DNA from: an uncultured Caulobacterales bacterium
Lineage (GTDB): Bacteria; Pseudomonadota; Alphaproteobacteria; Caulobacterales; Caulobacteraceae
Assembly: GCA_903840435.1 (NCBI GenBank)
Contig: CAIMFV010000044.1
Coordinates: forward strand, 1 to 41,498
Length of the DNA stretch: 41,498 bases
Direction of reading: 5' to 3'
Below are positions 8,931-19,221 of the stretch, in pieces. The notes under the pieces were generated by a model, which saw nothing but the letters and a program-made list of their open reading frames with translations, made no database searches and was not told where the DNA came from. The position numbers were made by a program, and so were the translations under genes. The first letter of the stretch is position 1. Each line of letters opens with the position of its first letter.

Positions 8931-11215
8931 CCTTTGATACGGTCCACTGTCTCCACCGCTGGGCAGGCGCGCAGTCCGGCCATCAGCTGGGTGATGTGGC
9001 GCGCATCCATGACGTCAATTTCGACATCGACATCGAAAAAGCCGGGCTGGCGATGGTGCATGCGCATATTGACAATATTGCCACGCGCCTCGCCGATCAG
9101 GGTACAGATCTGGCCAAGTACACCGGGTTGATCCTGCGCTGTCACCCGCACCCGCGCCCGACTTAAGGTTCGCGTTTCGGCTTCTGCCGTCCAGTGCAGG
9201 TCGCGCCACAGGTCTTCCTGGTCCTCGAACTCGGACAGTCGGGGACAGTCGATGGTGTGGACGGCCAACATGTCGTCCGATTGCAAGATACCGACAATGC
9301 GGTCTCCAGGCACGGGCGAACAGCACCCGGCGAAGTGCAGGCTGTAATCGGCGGAATCGCCGCCCCGCACATAGAGCCGCGCTTCGCGGCCATCTTCGAT
9401 ACGGACCCGGGCTGCCGCCGCCTCGCGCTCAAAGTCTTTCAGGCCCGGGAAGAGCGCTTCCAGCACCGCCGTGGCGGCGATGCGCCCCCGCCCAACCGCC
9501 TCGAAAAGCTCGTCCTCGGTTGCCAGGGCAAAACGATCAAAGGCCGGTCGAAACGACACGCCCTCGCGAGACTTGCCGGCTCGCCCAAAGGTTTGATCAA
9601 TGGCCGTTCGGCCCAACCGCACGGATTCCTCTTTTTCGCCTAAGCGAATATGGCGGCGAATGGCCGAACGGGCCCGGCCGGTCACGGTCAGAGAGCGCCA
9701 ATCTGGCGGCGTCTCGGCCTTGGGCCCGGTGACGACTTCCACCACATCACCATTGGCGAGCGGCGTCCGCAGCGGCTTCAAGGCGCCATTGATCTTGGCT
9801 CCAATGGCGCGGTCGCCAATATCGGTGTGCACCGCATAGGCGAAATCGAGCGGCATGGCCCCTCTCGGCAGGCTGACCAGCTTACCCTTTGGGGTAAACA
9901 CAAACACCTGATCCAAAAACATTTCGAGCTTGGCATGCTCGACCAGATCTTCCGCGTCGCCGCCATGATCGAGGACCTGCACCAGATGGCGCAGATTGAT
10001 CAAGGGGTCGCGCCCGCCCTCGGCCTGGGCGGCGTCCGCGTCGAAGCCATAGGAGGTGTCTTTATACCGCCAGTGCGCGGCGATCCCCTCCTCATTGATC
10101 CGATCCATGCCATCCGTGCGGATTTGGATCTCTATCCGCATGCCCTTTGGTCCGACAATAGTGGTATGCAAGGACCTGTAATTATTGCGTTTTGGTGTCG
10201 AGATATAATCTTTGAATCGCTCAGGAACACAGGGCCAGGCGCGATGGATGACGCCGAGCGCGAGATAGCACTCCTCCTCGCTATCGACGATGACGCGGAA
10301 GGCATAGATGTCGGACAGTTGGGAAAAGGCCACCGACTTGCGCTGCAATTTGCGCCAGATTGAATAGGGCTGCTTTTCACGGCCATAGACCCTGGCATTC
10401 AAATTGGCAGCGGCGAGCTTTTCGCCCACCTCGCCTGAGACCGCCGAAATGGTGCGGCCCTGGCTGATGCGAATATGTTCCAAGCGGCGTTGGATGGCGT
10501 CGCGGGCGCTGGGGTTTAGTTCGGCAAAGGCCAGTTCTTCCAGTTCGGAGCAGATGCGGTGGCAGCCGATAGAGCGGGCTAAAGGCGCATAGATTTCAAG
10601 GGTTTCCCGGGCAATCCGCTCCCGTTTCGCTGGCTTGGCGATAAAGTGCAGCGTGCGCATATTGTGCAGACGGTCAGCGAGCTTGACCAGAAGCACACGA
10701 ACGTCGCGTGAGATGGCCAGAATAAATTTGCGCAGGTTTTCGGCTTGGCGGGTATGCTCGGCGGAAAGCTCCAATCGCGATAGCTTGGTCACCCCCTCGA
10801 CCAGCTCGGCCACCTCTTCGCCAAACAGGCTGGCAATATCGTCCCGAGTGGCAGGGGTGTCTTCGATCACATCGTGCAACAGCGCCGTGACAATCGCGGC
10901 GGTGTCGAGCCGGTATTCGGTCAAAATCCCTGCGACTTCGATGGGGTGGGCGAAATAGGGATCGCCCGAGGCGCGCAGCTGCGAGCCGTGCATGCGCATG
11001 GCATAGACATAAGCGCGATTGAGCAGCGCCTCGTCAGCCGTCGGATCATAAGACTTGACCCGATCAATCAGTTCAAATTGGCGCAGATAGACAGCGCGCG
11101 GGCGCGGCTTTTCGGACTTCGGGCTTGACTGAAGTTCAAGATTGTCCGGTTCAGCGTCAATCCGAGGTTCGGACGGCGCCGATAAGGTTTCGCTCTGGAC
11201 GCCCGGGGGCGTCAG
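8927..11215 (-). CDS. rsh: Bifunctional (p)ppGpp synthetase/hydrolase (Rsh family), probable CTG start
   Basis: This enzyme makes and degrades (p)ppGpp in the stringent response. With the start proposed here it has 762 residues. Domains in order are a hydrolase with the HD pair at about H114-D115 (LLHDVIEDT), a synthetase with [10 protein letters not shown] (the R-x-K-D form typical of bifunctional enzymes), TGS, and a C-terminal ACT domain. The first in-frame ATG (10999) would delete the conserved helix [15 protein letters not shown] and the following residues up to YVYA, which belong to the fold. Upstream of it no ATG, GTG or TTG occurs in frame before a stop inside rpoZ. A CTG at 11215-11213 overlaps the rpoZ TGA (CTGA) and follows AGGAGG at seven bases, so I take it as the start. 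About 40 poorly conserved residues precede the domain. In relatives the gene is also called relA or spoT. Confidence 0.93.
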   Translation of the reverse strand: MTPPGVQSETLSAPSEPRIDAEPDNLELQSSPKSEKPRPRAVYLRQFELIDRVKSYDPTADEALLNRAYVYAMRMHGSQLRASGDPYFAHPIEVAGILTEYRLDTAAIVTALLHDVIEDTPATRDDIASLFGEEVAELVEGVTKLSRLELSAEHTRQAENLRKFILAISRDVRVLLVKLADRLHNMRTLHFIAKPAKRERIARETLEIYAPLARSIGCHRICSELEELAFAELNPSARDAIQRRLEHIRISQGRTISAVSGEVGEKLAAANLNARVYGREKQPYSIWRKLQRKSVAFSQLSDIYAFRVIVDSEEECYLALGVIHRAWPCVPERFKDYISTPKRNNYRSLHTTIVGPKGMRIEIQIRTDGMDRINEEGIAAHWRYKDTSYGFDADAAQAEGGRDPLINLRHLVQVLDHGGDAEDLVEHAKLEMFLDQVFVFTPKGKLVSLPRGAMPLDFAYAVHTDIGDRAIGAKINGALKPLRTPLANGDVVEVVTGPKAETPPDWRSLTVTGRARSAIRRHIRLGEKEESVRLGRTAIDQTFGRAGKSREGVSFRPAFDRFALATEDELFEAVGRGRIAATAVLEALFPGLKDFEREAAAARVRIEDGREARLYVRGGDSADYSLHFAGCCSPVPGDRIVGILQSDDMLAVHTIDCPRLSEFEDQEDLWRDLHWTAEAETRTLSRARVRVTAQDQPGVLGQICTLIGEARGNIVNMRMHHRQPGFFDVDVEIDVMDARHITQLMAGLRACPAVETVDRIKG

Positions 11216-11571
11216 TAGCGATCCTCCTGACCGCCGTCGCGATCACTTTGCAGCGCCCGCACCAATTCTTGCTCGCTCATATGCATGTGCTGCGGATCTG
11301 CGAGCAAGGCTAAGGTTTCGGCCTCTTCCTCGGCTTCGGTGCGCTCATCGACCCGTTGCAAGGTGGCGATCAGGTTTTCCGACAGGGTGTCCGCCTCGAT
11401 GGCCCCATCGGCGATTTCGCGCAGCGACACCACAGGATTCTTGTCATTGTCGCGCTCAACCAAAAGCTCCGCGCCCGATGCGATCGCCCGCGCGCGGTGA
11501 CCCGCGAGCAGGACGAGGTTGAAGCGGTTCGGAACTTTTTCGACGCAATCTTCGACGGTGACGCGAGCCAT
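11212..11571 (-). CDS. rpoZ: RNA polymerase omega subunit
   Basis: Omega helps fold and hold the beta' subunit and influences the ppGpp response. The 119-residue product begins [20 protein letters not shown], with the family core [12 protein letters not shown] and [12 protein letters not shown]. The start has a GAGGA motif four bases upstream. Its stop overlaps the proposed CTG start of rsh, so the polymerase subunit and the alarmone enzyme share a message. An intergenic stretch of 92 bases upstream may hold the promoter. Confidence 0.95.
   Translation of the reverse strand: MARVTVEDCVEKVPNRFNLVLLAGHRARAIASGAELLVERDNDKNPVVSLREIADGAIEADTLSENLIATLQRVDERTEAEEEAETLALLADPQHMHMSEQELVRALQSDRDGGQEDRY
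11213..11228 (-). promoter_or_regulatory. Shine-Dalgarno site deciding the CTG start of rsh
   Basis: On the minus strand AGGAGG (11228-11223) is followed by seven bases and then CTG (11215-11213). This full anti-SD match lies inside the last codons of rpoZ, and the CTG overlaps the rpoZ stop. No ATG, GTG or TTG is available in frame between the upstream stop and residue 73 of the product. Confidence 0.65.
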
Positions 11572-11663
11572 AGGGTCCTCAAGCGGGGGAAGCCAGAACC
11601 CATCTCTCTAGGCCGCCTAGCTGCATTTTGCAATCGCCAAGGCCAGACCCAGCGAAGTTTCGC

Positions 11664-12278
11664 TCAAATCGCTTCGCCCCAGCTGGTCCACCCCATGGGG
11701 CGCGGGGTCTTGGGCAGGTAAAAGGCGTCGAGATGGGCAAGCGTAAATCCGGCGGCGAGCAGTGCCGCCACAGGATCGCGGGTTAAGCGGCAGCCTGCGC
11801 CGATTGGCGTCCAGATCGGCTCAATCCGCTTTTGCCAGCGCACAACCTCGGCGTCTGGAGCGATCCCGTGCTCGCAGAAAAGCAGCCGCCCCTTGGGTTT
11901 TAGCACCCGCCGCGCCTCGGCCAAGGTCTTGGCAACATCGGCGACCGTACACAGGGTATAGGTGCAGACAACGCAATCAAAGCATTGGGCTTCAAAGGGC
12001 AGACTTTCACCAACCCCGTCATGCAGGTCGAGGGTCAAAGGGGTGCCGGATGCAGCAAGCCTCGCCTTTTCGCGCATGACCGGATTGGGCTCAACGGCGG
12101 AGACGCTTGTTACCTTGGAGGGGTCATAAAAGGCGAGGTTCGCCCCTGCCCCCATGCCAAGCTCCAGCACCCGGCCAGACGCCAAGGGCACAATCTTGGC
12201 TCTTTGGCGCGCGATGGGCCGTGCCGAACAGGCGCAAGCGATCAAGCGCGGCGCGATCCATCTTTCATAGAGACCCAT
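11664..12278 (-). CDS. Small class I SAM-dependent methyltransferase
   Basis: The 204-residue protein has SAM motif I VLELGMGAGANLAFYD (about residues 37-52), the acidic residue of motif II in AVEPN, and a post-motif DCVVCTYTLCTV. It resembles UbiE/METTL7-type Methyltransf_11 enzymes; the substrate is unknown. I chose the ATG at 12278 because AAGGAG lies five bases upstream. A GTG two codons earlier overlaps the neighbouring stop but lacks spacing for a ribosome site. It is co-directional with and nearly abuts the next methyltransferase gene, so the two may act on related substrates. Confidence 0.8.
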   Translation of the reverse strand: MGLYERWIAPRLIACACSARPIARQRAKIVPLASGRVLELGMGAGANLAFYDPSKVTSVSAVEPNPVMREKARLAASGTPLTLDLHDGVGESLPFEAQCFDCVVCTYTLCTVADVAKTLAEARRVLKPKGRLLFCEHGIAPDAEVVRWQKRIEPIWTPIGAGCRLTRDPVAALLAAGFTLAHLDAFYLPKTPRPMGWTSWGEAI

Positions 12279-12280
12279 AT

Positions 12281-13318
12281 TCACTCCTTGGCGAACAGCC
12301 GCGCCTTGGTCAAAAAGGCTTGATCTTCCGCAACTTGCGCAAGGCCTGCCTCGGCGAAAAGCGCCGCGATATCGAGCCTTTGATAACTCTCATAAAAGGG
12401 CTCGTGGAAAAATGCCGGAAAGGCCGCCAGCAAGCGTTCCAGGCCTGGCGTGTCCGAGGCCTGAACCGAATCGGCAAAGGCCAAATATCCGCCGGGCTTC
12501 AGCACGCGGGCTATTTCGCGGGCAATCGCCAGACGGTAACGCGGCGGCGTCTCGTGGAACAGGTAGATGCAACTGATCGCGTCCAAACTCTGATCGGCGA
12601 AGGGCAGCCGCTCAGCATTGGCGACAGCGACCGGTGCAGACGATGTCTTGGCGGCATGGCGGGCATAGGCCTCGGACAGATCGACGCCAAAGACCTTTGC
12701 ACGGGGGAAGGCTGCCTTCAAATCCACCAGAAAGGCGCCCGAACCACAGGCGAGATCCACCACCACTAGGTCTCGTTGATCCACCCCGCGCCAGGCTTGA
12801 GCCAAAAGCGAGAGCGCGCGCCGGCGCATGCCGCCTGCTGCGCCGGAAAACAGCGCTTCAACCTGGGCCTCATAGCGCGCCGCGCTTTGGGCGCTAAACC
12901 AGCCATCGCTCTGAAAGTGAAAGTTTTGCCGATAATAGGCGGGATAGCCCTTGGCCTCCACCGTATCGCGCACCTCTACCCCGCCCCCCTGGCGACGGCG
13001 CCGTCGATCTACCCGCCTTGCATCGCTCAAAAAATCCACGGCCCGCGCCAAGGCGTGGGCCGGCGTCGCCACCCGCTCGGAAGGGGGGTAGAGGCCCGCC
13101 GCCACATCGCGGGCATCTTTGATAAACGGCTCTATCCAAGCCCGGCGTAGCGCAGCACGCGACAGGGGCGGACTGTCGGCGAGCTTGGCGTCCACCGGCT
13201 CGCCCTTGCCGGGCCGGGTCAAGCGACGCACGGCCATGCCGTTCAGGGTCCACCAGGCCGCTTTCAAAGCCGCCGTGCCCGACACCTGCGCTGCCTGGAC
13301 CTGAAACACTCGCGCCAT
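12281..13318 (-). CDS. Class I SAM-dependent methyltransferase with N-terminal extension
   Basis: The 345-residue protein has a C-terminal Rossmann methyltransferase domain with motif I VVDLACGSGAFLVDL near residue 190 and the later VLKPGGYLAFAD. An N-terminal region of about 130 residues precedes a motif YPAYYRQNFHFQSDGWFS, which I know from uncharacterised methyltransferases of alphaproteobacteria and cyanobacteria. The ATG at 13318 is preferred over one 13 codons upstream because GAGG lies about five bases before it. The substrate is unknown. It is followed within two bases by a second methyltransferase gene, and its stop contributes to that gene's start region. Confidence 0.78.
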   Translation of the reverse strand: MARVFQVQAAQVSGTAALKAAWWTLNGMAVRRLTRPGKGEPVDAKLADSPPLSRAALRRAWIEPFIKDARDVAAGLYPPSERVATPAHALARAVDFLSDARRVDRRRRRQGGGVEVRDTVEAKGYPAYYRQNFHFQSDGWFSAQSAARYEAQVEALFSGAAGGMRRRALSLLAQAWRGVDQRDLVVVDLACGSGAFLVDLKAAFPRAKVFGVDLSEAYARHAAKTSSAPVAVANAERLPFADQSLDAISCIYLFHETPPRYRLAIAREIARVLKPGGYLAFADSVQASDTPGLERLLAAFPAFFHEPFYESYQRLDIAALFAEAGLAQVAEDQAFLTKARLFAKE

Positions 13319-13418
13319 CGACGCCTCACCTTGTTTCGCGCAGTCCCCGAAAGACACGTATAGAATGGGACGCTCCGAAGCCTACGTCTAGGGCTGCAAG
13401 TGGCGAACTCGCCTGCCC

Positions 13419-14705
13419 CTATTTCTCAAACACGCCAACGACTTCCATATGGGCTGACCAAAGGAATTGATCGACGAGGCGGATGCGGTTCAGGCGATAG
13501 CCGCCGCTGACTAAGATCTTGGCGTCCCGGACAAAGGTCGCTGGATTGCACGAAACGCCGACGACGGTGGGAATGTCTGAGCGGGCCAAGGCGTCGGCTT
13601 GGGCAGAGGCACCAGCGCGGGGTGGATCGAACACAGCGCCGTCAAAGCCCTTCATTTCCTTGACCGAGAGCGGCCTGCGAAACAGATCGCGCACCTCGGC
13701 TGCAACGGCCTTACGCCCTGGCGCCTCGCCCGCCGCCTGCTTCAGGGCTGCGATGCCAAGGGGCGCGCTGTCGAAGGCAAACACTTGCGCCTGCTTGGCG
13801 AGGGGAAAGCTAAAGGCGCCTGCACCGCAGAAAAAATCGGCGACTTTTTTCGCTCCCTGTAGGGCTTGGCAGGCATCCTGCGCCATCTGACGCTCGGCCG
13901 CCGCCACGGCTTGCAGGAAACTTCCCGGCGGCAGGGCCACCGAAACCCCGTCAAACAGGATGCGCGGCGGTCGTGCGCTATAGAGGGTTTCTCCTGACAG
14001 GGTGACGCGAGCAAGGTTGTGGGCCGCCGCTACATCACAGACCCGGGCGCGTTGATCGCCGCTAAAGCCGCGCGCGCCGCTTTCGACCCCGGTCACATCA
14101 ATATCAAGCCCGGTCTCGGTTTCGGTCACATGCAGGGTTGGCGCAGACTTGGCATGGCCTAAAAACGCCGAGGCCAGTTTCGCCAAAGCCGGGAGTGCCG
14201 CATTCAGCCCCGGCGTCGCCACGACACATTGGCTGATGTCAACCAGCGTCCAGGCACCCTTCTCCTTAAAGCCCAGCCTCGCCCCGCCACCGCGCTCGGC
14301 GCGCCTCGCATGCAGGGCAAGCCTACGCCGCGTGCCAGGAAGGGCCTGAAAGGTTGGGAGAAAATCGGGCGAAAGCCCTTCTCGCCCGAGCAGGCGTTGC
14401 AACCGTGCCAGCTTCCATGCCGCATAGGGACCATCTCGCCAGTGTTGCAAGGCACAGCCGCCGCAGACGCCAAAATGGGAGCAAGGCGCAAGCACACGGT
14501 CCGGACTTGGCTGCAAAATCTCCGCAACCTCAGCCTTGTCGCCCCTGATGCGCGCCGCCACCGTTTCGCCCGGAAGCGCGCCGGCAAGATAAAACGCCCG
14601 ATCCCCTTGGCGGGCCATCCCCTCCCCTTCGGCGCCCATCTCGAGGATGGTCAATTCGGCAGCGAGCGCCGTCTCTTCGTCAGCCGCCGGGGGGCGCGGG
14701 TTCAT
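13419..14705 (-). CDS. 23S rRNA (uracil-5-)-methyltransferase, RumA/RlmD-like
   Basis: This enzyme family methylates C5 of a uridine in rRNA or tRNA using SAM. In order, the 428 residues hold a TRAM RNA-binding domain (about 15-65), an iron-sulphur cluster motif with C75, C81 and C84 (CSHFGVCGGC) and a likely fourth cysteine in SQCVV, then the SAM domain with ADFFCGAGAFSF. The catalytic cysteine is in VSCNPATFVRDAK. The iron-sulphur motif points to RumA/RlmC/RlmD rather than TrmA; which uridine is modified cannot be told from sequence. Its ATG overlaps the stop of the acyl-CoA synthetase gene. Confidence 0.88.
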   Translation of the reverse strand: MNPRPPAADEETALAAELTILEMGAEGEGMARQGDRAFYLAGALPGETVAARIRGDKAEVAEILQPSPDRVLAPCSHFGVCGGCALQHWRDGPYAAWKLARLQRLLGREGLSPDFLPTFQALPGTRRRLALHARRAERGGGARLGFKEKGAWTLVDISQCVVATPGLNAALPALAKLASAFLGHAKSAPTLHVTETETGLDIDVTGVESGARGFSGDQRARVCDVAAAHNLARVTLSGETLYSARPPRILFDGVSVALPPGSFLQAVAAAERQMAQDACQALQGAKKVADFFCGAGAFSFPLAKQAQVFAFDSAPLGIAALKQAAGEAPGRKAVAAEVRDLFRRPLSVKEMKGFDGAVFDPPRAGASAQADALARSDIPTVVGVSCNPATFVRDAKILVSGGYRLNRIRLVDQFLWSAHMEVVGVFEK

Positions 14706-16444
14706 ACGACCTCAAATAGGGTTTTCAAGTCACCCTTCAAAATCTTGCCATTGGCGTTGCGCGGCAGGGTCTCGGTGCGGAAGACAATCTTTATCGGCAC
14801 CTTAAAAGCCGCCAGACGCTCGGCAACGAAACCGCGCAACTCCGCTTCACTGGCTTCGGCCCCCGGCTTCAGGGTGACGACGGCGGCGGGCTCCTCGCCT
14901 AAGGTTTTGTGCGGCAGGCCGATGACGCCTGCATCCATCACCGCTGGATGCTCGAACAATGCGTTCTCAACCTCGATGCAATAGATGTTCTCTCCGCCTC
15001 GGATCAGCATGTCCTTGGCCCGGTCGACGATGAAACAAAATCCCTCTTCATCGATCTTGGCCAAATCGCCGGTCTTGACCCAACCGTCGATAAAGGTTTT
15101 CGCCGTGGCCTCGGGCTTGTTCCAATAGCCGATCACCACATTGGGACCAAAGCCCATTAGCTCACCCACCGTATTCGGCGGCAGGGTCCGCCCGTCTGGA
15201 TCAACAACCTTCATATCGCAGACCGGAACCGCCGGACCGCAGCTATCGGGCCGGTTGAGATAGTCTTCGGCCATATGGTGGGTAAAGGTGGCCGAGGTTT
15301 CCGTCATGCCCCACCCATTGCCGGGTTGGGAATTGGGAAAGGTCTCACGAATCTTGCGCACCAGCTCCGGCGCCGAAGGGGCGCCGCCATACGAGACATT
15401 TTCGAGCGAAGACAGATCAAACTCGCCCCGCCTTGGATGTTCGATGAGTTGCCAGGCGATTGTCGGCGCGCCGCCCGCAAGGCCGATTCTTTCGCGCTCA
15501 ATCAACTCAAACGCCTTTACCGGATCCCATTTGTGCATCATGGCGATCTTACCCCCGGCAATCAGGGTCGGCGACAGAATGGCAAAACAGCCTGTGGCGT
15601 GGAAAAACGGCACAGAGAGCAAGGTCGAGCGTTGCGGCGCATTGGGATCGGGCGCAGGCGGCATCTCGCCCCGTCGGACATAGGACCGCGCGGCGGAAAA
15701 GGCCGAGGCCATGACGTTGGAAACGATATTGCGGTGCGTGGCCAGCGCGCCCTTGGGCTTGCCGGTCGTGCCCGAGGTATAGAAGATCGTTGCTTCATCG
15801 TCTGGGTGCAGCGGCACATCGGGAAGCGCCAGGTCGGGCAGGTCGATCCAACCGTTGGTCCCGCCCAGCACGTCCTCGAGCCGCGTCACCTTCGGATGGG
15901 CAACATCGTCCTCCATCCGACTGACATAGATACGCTCCAGCTCAGGGAGGGTGTGCAAATGTTCGACGATGCGCTCCCAACGCTCCGCATCGACAATGGC
16001 AATTTTCGCGCCGGAATCCGACAGGCCGTATTCCAGTTCTGGCCCTGTCCACCAGGCGTTCAGCGGGGTGACAATGGCCCCTAGCGACACCGCCGCATAG
16101 AAGGCCACCGGCCATTCAGGCAGATTGCGCATGATCACTGCAACACGATCACCTTTTTTCACCCCGTCTGTGGCGAGCCGGGCGGCGAAATTGGCCACGG
16201 CGCGGTGAAACGCCTCAAAAGTGGCGCGCTCATCATCATAGACAAGGAAGGTCCGCTCCCCAAAGGCCCGCCCCGCCGTCACCTCAATGCGAAGATCGCT
16301 CGGCGCGTTTTTCCAGACCCGGGTAGGCAGGCCACGGATTGAGACCGTCTCCATTTCAAACGGTGCGCCCGGCGCGGTCAGCAAGGCATTGGCCTCAGCA
16401 ATCGAGACAACCGGCCAGGAGGTTGCAACCTTGGATGAGCTCAT
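14702..16444 (-). CDS. Acyl-CoA synthetase (AMP-forming ligase)
   Basis: The 580-residue protein belongs to the ANL superfamily that activates carboxylates through an acyl-adenylate and then forms the CoA thioester. The phosphate loop YTSGTTGKPKG is at 222-232, the adenylate motif GWGMTETSATFTH follows, and the C-terminal catalytic lysine sits in PRNANGKILKGDLK. The closest class is medium- or long-chain fatty acyl-CoA synthetases, but the chain length cannot be predicted. It overlaps the rRNA methyltransferase gene by four bases. The P450 and CoA-transferase elsewhere in the window could share its pathway, though nothing links them directly. Confidence 0.88.
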   Translation of the reverse strand: MSSSKVATSWPVVSIAEANALLTAPGAPFEMETVSIRGLPTRVWKNAPSDLRIEVTAGRAFGERTFLVYDDERATFEAFHRAVANFAARLATDGVKKGDRVAVIMRNLPEWPVAFYAAVSLGAIVTPLNAWWTGPELEYGLSDSGAKIAIVDAERWERIVEHLHTLPELERIYVSRMEDDVAHPKVTRLEDVLGGTNGWIDLPDLALPDVPLHPDDEATIFYTSGTTGKPKGALATHRNIVSNVMASAFSAARSYVRRGEMPPAPDPNAPQRSTLLSVPFFHATGCFAILSPTLIAGGKIAMMHKWDPVKAFELIERERIGLAGGAPTIAWQLIEHPRRGEFDLSSLENVSYGGAPSAPELVRKIRETFPNSQPGNGWGMTETSATFTHHMAEDYLNRPDSCGPAVPVCDMKVVDPDGRTLPPNTVGELMGFGPNVVIGYWNKPEATAKTFIDGWVKTGDLAKIDEEGFCFIVDRAKDMLIRGGENIYCIEVENALFEHPAVMDAGVIGLPHKTLGEEPAAVVTLKPGAEASEAELRGFVAERLAAFKVPIKIVFRTETLPRNANGKILKGDLKTLFEVV

Positions 16445-16548
16445 AGGACCGGACCTCGCTATGTCGAACGCCCAGGCGTCTTGAGACTGGGCTTATTTTG
16501 ATGTGCGCCGGTATTGAACACGACTTGGCGCGCGTTTGTAAACGTCGA

Positions 16549-19221
16549 TCAGGTAAGAGTTCCCAAGCGGGTCAGGGCCGCTGCCATTTTGTCCCGCGCT
16601 TCTGTCGCTTCAGCCAGCTTGTCCTGGTTTTCGGCAACGACGGCGGCGGGCGCCTTTTTGAGGAACTCCGCATTGTCGAGCTTTTTGAGGATTTTGGTCC
16701 GTTCCGCTTCCAGCCCGTCAATGGCTTTCACCAGCCGCGCCTTTTCGGCCGCCAGATCAATGAAGTCGGCCACAAACAGGGCCCCGGTCGCCTCGCCCGC
16801 GACAAATTGCACCGCCCCGGTCGGAGCCTCGTCGGCAAAGCGGATGGTCTCCAGCCGCGCCAGGGTGGCGATTCGGTCCCGTTGACGGGCCACGCGCGCC
16901 TGGGTCGTGGCGTCGGCCCCGATCAGCACCAGAGGCGCACGGGCTGAGGCAGGCACATTCATCTCTGAGCGGATCGAGCGGATTTCGGTGACAAGCCCAA
17001 TCAGCCAGTTGATTTCATCCACCGCATCCGGATCGGCATATTCGGCCCCAAAGCTCGGCCAAGGCGTGGTCATCAGTAGATCGGCGCGCTTGGGCCCAAA
17101 CTCGGCCGTCTTTTCCCACAAGGCTTCGGTGATGAAGGGCGCCACCGGATGCAACAGCACCAAGGCCTGATCGAGGGTCCAGGCGGCCATGGCGCGGGTC
17201 TCGGCCTTGGCCACTTCGTCTTCGCCATTCAGGATCGGCTTGGCGAGCTCAAGATACCAGTCGCAAAAGACGTTCCAAATGAAGCGATAGAGCGCTTGGG
17301 CGGCCTCATCAAAGGCCAAGCGATCAAGTGCCTCACCCACCAGTTCGGCGGTGCGGGCTGTTTCCCCGCGGATCCAACGGTTGAGGGTTTCACGCACCGT
17401 CGCCGGATCGAATTGGGGCTGGGCCACGCATTCATTCATTTCGCAAAAGCGTGCAGCATTCCACAGCTTGGTGCAGAAATTCCGATACCCTTCAACCCTT
17501 TGGGTCGAAAGCTTTAAGTCGCGTGCCTGGCCTGACATGGCGGTCAGGGTGAAGCGCAAGGCGTCGGCGCCATAGGCGTCGACGAGATCGAGGGGGTCGA
17601 CCACATTGCCCTTCGACTTCGACATCTTCTGGCCCTTCTCATCGCGGACCAAGGCGTTGATGAACACCGTTTCGAACGGGACTTCACCCTTGAAGTGCAG
17701 CCCCATCATCATCATCCGCGCCACCCAGAAGAAGATGATGTCAAAACTGGTGACCAGGGTCGTGGTCGGATAGAAGCGCCGCAAATCGGCCGTGTCTTCC
17801 GGCCAGCCCAGGGTCGAAAAGGGCCAAAGGGCGGAGGAGAACCACGTATCGAGCACATCCTCGTCGCGCCGCAGCGGCGTTGCGGCGCCATAGTGACTTT
17901 GCGCCAGCGCCAAGGCTTCGGCCTCGGTCTCGGCGATAAAGGGCTTTCCATCGGGCCCGTACCAGGCTGGAATTCGGTGGCCCCACCAGAGCTGGCGCGA
18001 AACGCACCAGGGCTCGATATTGCGCATCCACTCGAAATAGGTCTTTGACCAATTGGCCGGTTCAAAGCGCGTCTTGCCGCTTTCGACGGCCTCTATGGCA
18101 GGTCCCGCCAAGGTCTTGGCGTCGACATACCATTGGTCGGTCAGAAACGGCTCGATGACCACACCAGACCGGTCGCCGTGCGGCACCACATGGCGGGTCG
18201 GCTCAATGGCGCGCAACAGACCGAGCCGCTCCATCTCTTCGACGATCAGCTTGCGGGCCGTAAAGCGATCTTGGCCCGCAAAAGGTTTGGGTTGATCGGC
18301 GAGAATGCGCGCATCGGCGTCCAAGACGGTGATCAACGGCAGATCGTGCCGTTTGCCGACTTGGAAATCGTTGAAGTCGTGGGCGGGCGTAATCTTCACC
18401 GCGCCCGAGCCCTTTTCCGGGTCGGCATAGTCATCGGCGATCACCGGGATCTGACGGCCGGTGATCGGATGGTTCAACAACTTGCCGATCATCTGCGCAT
18501 AGCGGGGATCGTCGGGATGAACGGCGACGGCGGTGTCGCCAAGCAAGGTCTCAGGTCGTGTGGTTGCGACGACCACCTCACCGGACCCATCGGCCAGCGG
18601 ATAGGCGAAATGCCAGTAGAAGCCGTCGACCTCGCGATTTTCGACTTCCAGATCGGAGATGGCGGTTTGGAACTGAGGGTCCCAATTGACCAAGCGCTTA
18701 TCGCGATAGATCAGGCCTTGGTTGTAGAGGGTGACAAAGACCTTGCGCACGGCTGCCGAAAGGCCATCATCCAAGGTGAAGCGCTCGCGCGACCAGTCGC
18801 AGCTGGTGCCCAGTCGACGCATCTGACGCGTAATGGCGCCGCCAGATTCGGCTTTCCAGGCCCAAACCTTCTCAACAAAGGCTTCGCGCCCAAGCTCTCG
18901 CCGCCCCATATTGCCCGATTGCGCGAGCTGACGTTCAACCACCATCTGGGTCGCGATCCCGGCATGGTCGGTGCCCGGCAGCCACAGGACCGCATCGCCG
19001 CGCATACGCCGATAGCGCGCCAGCACATCTTGCAGGGTCTGATTGAGCGCATGCCCAATGTGCAAGGACCCGGTCACATTTGGCGGGGGGATGACCATGC
19101 TAAAGGCGGGCGCGGCGGGATTGCGCCGCAACGCCTGATCGGGAGAGAAGGCGCCGGACGCCTCCCACTTGGCGTAGAGTTCAGGTTCGAGAGCTTTGGG
19201 GTCGAATGTCTTTTCGAGCAT
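16549..19221 (-). CDS. valS: Valyl-tRNA synthetase
   Basis: ValRS charges tRNA-Val and edits threonine. The 890-residue protein shows PPPNVTGSLHIGHALN with HIGH at 54-57, the CP1 editing domain, the KMSKS loop at 532-536 and the C-terminal coiled-coil arm (last 70 residues, rich in Lys, Glu, Ala and Leu) that grips the tRNA. The ATG at 19221 is the natural start. It lies downstream of popZ with a 155-base gap, the arrangement I know from Caulobacter relatives. Confidence 0.97.
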   Translation of the reverse strand: MLEKTFDPKALEPELYAKWEASGAFSPDQALRRNPAAPAFSMVIPPPNVTGSLHIGHALNQTLQDVLARYRRMRGDAVLWLPGTDHAGIATQMVVERQLAQSGNMGRRELGREAFVEKVWAWKAESGGAITRQMRRLGTSCDWSRERFTLDDGLSAAVRKVFVTLYNQGLIYRDKRLVNWDPQFQTAISDLEVENREVDGFYWHFAYPLADGSGEVVVATTRPETLLGDTAVAVHPDDPRYAQMIGKLLNHPITGRQIPVIADDYADPEKGSGAVKITPAHDFNDFQVGKRHDLPLITVLDADARILADQPKPFAGQDRFTARKLIVEEMERLGLLRAIEPTRHVVPHGDRSGVVIEPFLTDQWYVDAKTLAGPAIEAVESGKTRFEPANWSKTYFEWMRNIEPWCVSRQLWWGHRIPAWYGPDGKPFIAETEAEALALAQSHYGAATPLRRDEDVLDTWFSSALWPFSTLGWPEDTADLRRFYPTTTLVTSFDIIFFWVARMMMMGLHFKGEVPFETVFINALVRDEKGQKMSKSKGNVVDPLDLVDAYGADALRFTLTAMSGQARDLKLSTQRVEGYRNFCTKLWNAARFCEMNECVAQPQFDPATVRETLNRWIRGETARTAELVGEALDRLAFDEAAQALYRFIWNVFCDWYLELAKPILNGEDEVAKAETRAMAAWTLDQALVLLHPVAPFITEALWEKTAEFGPKRADLLMTTPWPSFGAEYADPDAVDEINWLIGLVTEIRSIRSEMNVPASARAPLVLIGADATTQARVARQRDRIATLARLETIRFADEAPTGAVQFVAGEATGALFVADFIDLAAEKARLVKAIDGLEAERTKILKKLDNAEFLKKAPAAVVAENQDKLAEATEARDKMAAALTRLGTLT

